Source of the DNA: Phycisphaerae bacterium
Lineage (GTDB): Bacteria > Planctomycetota > Phycisphaerae > UBA1845 > CAIVHJ01
DNA length: 64,000 bases
Direction: 5' to 3'
Assembly (NCBI GenBank): GCA_022072405.1
Contig: JAJVHX010000012.1
Span: 149,807 to 213,806 of the forward strand
In this document: positions 60,906-64,000 of the stretch, piece by piece
Layout: every line of letters begins with the position of its first letter
Position numbering within the stretch: position 1 is the stretch's first letter
Program-made: the position numbers and the translations under genes
The notes under the pieces: generated by a model
What the model was told of the DNA's origin: nothing
Seen by the model: only the letters and a program-made list of their open reading frames with translations
Databases searched by the model: none

Positions 60906-60983
60906 CTTAGTGCCTTGGTGGTTCAATATCCTGAATTGACTTCATTCTTCTCTTGGCGTCTTAGTGCCTTGGTGGTTCAATTA
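60906..60983 (+). repeat. Dispersed CCTTGGTGGTTCAAT repeat, copies 3 and 4
   Basis: Two direct copies, TTAGTGCCTTGGTGGTTCAA at 60907-60926 and again at 60961-60980, the second preceded by CTTGGCGTC. The second copy ends two codons before the ATG of the permease gene at 60985. Confidence 0.8.
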
Positions 60984-60984
60984 A

Positions 60985-62601
60985 ATGTATAAATGGTTTC
61001 TGGCTTATCAGTATCTGATCAAACGGCGGATTGCTTATTTCGCCGTGGCGGCGGTGGGCCTGTGCGCCGCGATGGTGCTGGTGGTTCACAGCGTGATGAA
61101 CGGCTTTGTGGACACGCTGAAAAACAGTTCCCGCAAGCTGCTGGGCGATGTGATCCTCGAAGTGGGCAGCACCGAGAGTTTCCCCTTTTATGACGAATTT
61201 ATCGAGCTGGTCAAGAAGGAGTTGCCCGGGCAGATTCAAGCCGCATCACCAGTGGTGATGAATTACGGGCTGATCAAAATCCTCGATCCCTTCGACCGCG
61301 ACCGGGTCAATACCGTTCTGGTCAACGGCATCCGATTGGAGGAGTACAAGAAGGTCAACGGCTTCAGCGAAGGGCTATACTACGACCATTATTATCCCGG
61401 TACGACGACCCTGGCGCCCACTTCGCAGCCCACCTGGTATTACGATCTCAATGATCTCCGTCGCCTGCCGGAGCAATATGAATCGGCTCTCGCCCGCTAT
61501 CGAGAAGTGCATCCACAGGACTCCACGCTGGAAAAAGAGAGTGGTCTGCTCGGGCCGGGCAACTGGCCGGGTTTGTTCGAACCCGCCAATAACCAGCAGA
61601 TCGAGCGGTTCCTCGATTCCGGTGACCGTCGCGCTCTGGAGTATCGCGATCAGCCATTGCCCGGGGTCATTCTGGGTGTGGAGATGGTGCACTATTTCGA
61701 CAGCAAGCAGAAAGCCTACCTCCGCATGTACCCGCTGGGCACCAAAGTGCGGCTGATGCTGCTATCCATGACCACCGCCGGTGACGTGACTGCCGACAAG
61801 GTGGATACCCACGTACTGCGTTACGTCGATGATTCACGCACCAAGGTTTATGAGATTGATAAGCAAGCGCTCTATTGCGATTTTGACTGGTTGCAGGAAA
61901 AGCTGCGTTTAGACCGGCTGGAGCGGCTCGACGGAACCTTCAGCCCGCCCCGGGCCATGCAGATTCAGATCAAGCTGATCCCCGACGCCGACTATCACGC
62001 CGCCCGCGACATCATCGAAAAATTGTTCATGGAGCGGTTTCTGCCGCAGATCGCTCCACAACTGGAGCATCGTGATCTGGTCAATATGCAATATATGCAG
62101 ATTCGCACCTGGGAGGAGCGCAATCAGAGTTTCATCCTGGCGGTGGAGAAGGAGCGCATTCTGGTGCTGATCCTTTTTGCGATCGTCAGCCTGGTGGCGG
62201 TCTTTCTGATCGGTTGCATCTTTTACATGATCGTGCAGCAGAAGCGCCGCGATATCGGCATCATCAAGAGCATGGGGGCCAGTTCGCGTGGCGTGGCGGG
62301 TATTTTTCTGAGTTACGCATTGGCGGTCGGCACGGTCGGGGCCGTCTTCGGGCTGAGTGTGGGGGCGCTGTTTGTCAGATATATCAATGAATTTCAGGAT
62401 TTCATCGCCACGCAGATCCATCCCGGCCTGCGCGTCTGGAGCCCGGAAACTTACTCCTTCGATAAAATTCCGAGTGTGGTCCGCTGGGAAGATGTGCTGA
62501 TCATTGGTGCGGTGGCGGTGCTGGCGTCGGTGATCGGTTCGCTGCTGCCGGCGATGAAAGCGGCCAAAGTCTGGCCGGTCGACGCCATCCGATACGAATA
62601 A
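60985..62601 (+). CDS. LolC/LolE-type ABC transporter permease (MacB-FtsX family)
   Basis: 538 residues. The N-terminal helix (about 18-38: YFAVAAVGLCAAMVLVVHSVM), a large extracytoplasmic domain (about 45-380), then three helices (390-420, 440-465, 500-522) with IIKSMGASSRGVAGIF and a KAAKVWPVDAIRYE end are the MacB/FtsX/LolC layout. With the ATPase downstream it is predicted to extract lipoproteins or another lipid-linked cargo from the inner membrane. The extracytoplasmic domain is longer than in Escherichia coli LolC. A Shine-Dalgarno is replaced by the repeat sequence upstream. Confidence 0.85.
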   Translation: MYKWFLAYQYLIKRRIAYFAVAAVGLCAAMVLVVHSVMNGFVDTLKNSSRKLLGDVILEVGSTESFPFYDEFIELVKKELPGQIQAASPVVMNYGLIKILDPFDRDRVNTVLVNGIRLEEYKKVNGFSEGLYYDHYYPGTTTLAPTSQPTWYYDLNDLRRLPEQYESALARYREVHPQDSTLEKESGLLGPGNWPGLFEPANNQQIERFLDSGDRRALEYRDQPLPGVILGVEMVHYFDSKQKAYLRMYPLGTKVRLMLLSMTTAGDVTADKVDTHVLRYVDDSRTKVYEIDKQALYCDFDWLQEKLRLDRLERLDGTFSPPRAMQIQIKLIPDADYHAARDIIEKLFMERFLPQIAPQLEHRDLVNMQYMQIRTWEERNQSFILAVEKERILVLILFAIVSLVAVFLIGCIFYMIVQQKRRDIGIIKSMGASSRGVAGIFLSYALAVGTVGAVFGLSVGALFVRYINEFQDFIATQIHPGLRVWSPETYSFDKIPSVVRWEDVLIIGAVAVLASVIGSLLPAMKAAKVWPVDAIRYE

Positions 62602-62604
62602 AAT

Positions 62605-62735
62605 CAACCACTAAGGCACGAAGGCACCAAGGAGAGAATTTCTTAAAAGGGAAAAACTGGTGGATCACATGACTTACGATCAATGTATTGTTTGTTGTTG
62701 TTTTCTTCGTGCCTCGGTGTCTTGGTGGTTCAATT
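62605..62735. repeat. Dispersed repeat, copies 5 and 6 as an inverted pair
   Basis: CAACCACTAAGGCACGAAGG at 62605-62624 continues ...CACCAAGG and is mirrored by ...GCCTCGGTGTCTTGGTGGTT at 62712-62731. The pair brackets about 70 A+T-rich bases, so a transcript crossing it could fold into a long hairpin between the permease and ATPase genes. Copy 6 runs up to the ATG of the ATPase gene. Confidence 0.75.
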
Positions 62736-63437
62736 ATGTCTGAAATGATTTTACAAGCCGAGCGGGTGACGCGTAGTTTTGATCTCGGGGCGGGATCAAA
62801 GCTGGAGGTGCTGCGCGGTGTATCTTTGCAGGTGCGGCAGGGGGAGTTGCTGGCCATCACCGGACCGAGCGGCTGCGGTAAAAGCACGCTCTTGCATATT
62901 CTCGGACTCCTCGATCTGCCCAACAGCGGCCAGGTGATTTATCAGGGACAACGCGTGTTGGATTTATCCAGCCATCAGCGCGATCAGCTCCGCTGTCGCA
63001 GCTTCGGATTTGTATTTCAGCTTTATCATCTCCTGCCTGAGTTAAATGTGCTGGACAATGTACTCTTTCCGCAGATGATTCTGTTCCACAGCAGCTCATG
63101 GTGGAGCCAGCGCGGCCCCGCCCGCCGTCGGGCGCTGGACGTTCTCGAACGGGTCGGCCTGCAGCAGCGACTGCGTCACCGTCCCAACCAGCTATCCGGT
63201 GGTGAGCGGCAGCGGGTGGCCATCGCCCGCGCTTTAATGAATCAGCCGGCTGTCTTGCTTGCCGATGAACCTACTGGTAACCTAGACAAACAGACCGGCC
63301 AGGAAGTGTTGCGACTTTTGCACGAACTGCACCGGAGCGGACAAACGCTCCTGCTCGTCACCCATGACGCCGAAGTCGCCCAATCGGCGGATCGAGTGTT
63401 GCGGCTGGAAGAGGGTCAGCTTATCCCAGCCGTTTGA
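62736..63437 (+). CDS. LolD-type ABC transporter ATP-binding protein
   Basis: 233 residues. Walker A GPSGCGKSTL near residue 42, Q-loop FVFQLYHLLPELN, signature LSGGERQRVAIARAL near 150, Walker B VLLADEPTGNLD and switch LLVTHD. The EPTGNLD pattern is typical of the LolD/MacB group. Partner of the permease directly upstream. A loop after the Q-loop (FHSSSWWSQRGPARRR) is longer than usual. Confidence 0.92.
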   Translation: MSEMILQAERVTRSFDLGAGSKLEVLRGVSLQVRQGELLAITGPSGCGKSTLLHILGLLDLPNSGQVIYQGQRVLDLSSHQRDQLRCRSFGFVFQLYHLLPELNVLDNVLFPQMILFHSSSWWSQRGPARRRALDVLERVGLQQRLRHRPNQLSGGERQRVAIARALMNQPAVLLADEPTGNLDKQTGQEVLRLLHELHRSGQTLLLVTHDAEVAQSADRVLRLEEGQLIPAV

Positions 63438-63519
63438 AAGACCGCCGCCAACATCTCCCGGATCGATCCCCGCAGTGGTGAGCATCGAGGTTCGATGTAT
63501 TCACCCGGGAGGTTGTGAC

Positions 63520-64000
63520 ATGATTCATCCTCACCCCAATCCCTACAGCCCGGACCCCAAGATAAAGGTCTGGATCGATGGGACGCTTTATCCTGCCGAT
63601 CAGGCCAAGATCAGCGTCTGGGACCACGGCTTGCTCTATGGTGACGGCGTCTTCGAGGGCATCCGCATCTACAACAAGAAGATTTTTGCCGTCGATGAAC
63701 ATCTGGCTCGCCTTTTTGAAAGCGCCAAAGCGCTCAAACTGACCTTGCCAATGAGCGCTGAAGAGCTGAATGCCGCCATGCGCGAAACGATGGCCGCCAA
63801 CAACATTATCGACGGTTATATCCGTCTGGTCGCCACCCGGGGTGTCGGGACGCTGGGTCTGAGCACGAAATATACCGCCAATCCCAGCATTATCATCATC
63901 GCGGCATCGATCGCGCTTTATCCGCCGGAACTCTACGAATCCGGGCTGTCACTGATTGTTTCTTCTTATGTGCGTAACCATCCCAATGCAGTTTCACCGC
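63520..64000 (+). CDS. ilvE: Branched-chain amino acid aminotransferase (partial)
   Basis: About 160 residues, running off the right edge. PLP fold class IV start: VWIDGTLYPADQAKISVWDH, then GLLYGDGVFEGIRIYNKKIFAVDEHLARL and YIRLVATRGVGTLGLS. The catalytic lysine lies beyond the edge. GGGAGG lies seven bases before the ATG. Predicted to transfer amino groups to branched 2-oxo acids, though a D-amino-acid transaminase of the same fold cannot be excluded without the rest. Confidence 0.92.
   Translation, partial: MIHPHPNPYSPDPKIKVWIDGTLYPADQAKISVWDHGLLYGDGVFEGIRIYNKKIFAVDEHLARLFESAKALKLTLPMSAEELNAAMRETMAANNIIDGYIRLVATRGVGTLGLSTKYTANPSIIIIAASIALYPPELYESGLSLIVSSYVRNHPNAVSP

Overview
The window (about 64 kb, mostly GC-rich) looks like part of a chromosome from a member of the Planctomycetota, probably a Phycisphaerae-like lineage. 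The evidence is a Minf_1886-family gene, proteins pairing a C-x-x-C ... C-P-E-C-G zinc ribbon with membrane helices, Cys-rich G-x-C-C surface modules, an NPCBM-domain secreted protein, and many short dispersed palindromic repeats. No rRNA, tRNA, CRISPR array, insertion sequence or phage was seen. This assignment is inference from gene families; no search could be run.

Layout. 1-643: 5' part of pyrD (reverse). 933-1631: zinc-ribbon membrane protein. 1959-2046: 22-bp tandem repeat. 2282-5091: co-directional metal/sulfur-flavoured cluster (DUF134 regulator, His-rich NifX-like protein, half-size TauE/SafE permease, two hotdog thioesterases around a DsrE-like lipoprotein). 5203-6834: A+T-rich three-gene island (TIGR04255 family plus two uncharacterised proteins). 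6829-13275: housekeeping genes (lipA, uspA-like, thiF/moeB-like, CDF transporter with three C-terminal domains, cysK, ndk). 13339-15462: ligA, carrying a palindromic repeat inside its reading frame. 15615-16137: small gene plus a nucleotidyltransferase without a recognisable start. 17463-21710: HPt protein, tmk, holB, ricT-like, Minf_1886. 21883-25658: tatA, a membrane protein split by an in-frame TGA, coaD, pckA. 25925-32236: Gld-like ABC transporter (ATPase, permease, GldG-like, DUF4340).

32233-52749 (all reverse) is the main feature: an almost complete type IV pilus / type II secretion-like locus. Read in its own direction it runs: major pseudopilin, PilV-, PilW- and PilX-like proteins, small membrane protein, FimT/GspH-like pseudopilin, terminator, PilM, PilN, PilO, PilP-position protein, secretin, TPR lipoprotein, response regulator, HD-GYP, STAS, PilB, PilT, PilC. 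Two components carry modules foreign to such machines. The secretin has nine 33-residue Asp/Cys-rich, thrombospondin-3-like repeats at its C-terminus, and the FimT/GspH-like pseudopilin contains four inserted Cys-rich modules. An HD-GYP protein in the locus and a GGDEF protein just upstream suggest c-di-GMP control. This is the best candidate for an undescribed system here.

53125-64000: glycosyltransferase, diguanylate cyclase, a nest of repeats, mltA, NPCBM protein, a 33-residue membrane peptide gene at 58693-58794, lysS, a GxxExxY gene between inverted repeats, a LolC/LolD-type ABC pair, and the start of ilvE. The LolCD-type genes and the thiF-like gene begin directly at copies of one dispersed repeat.
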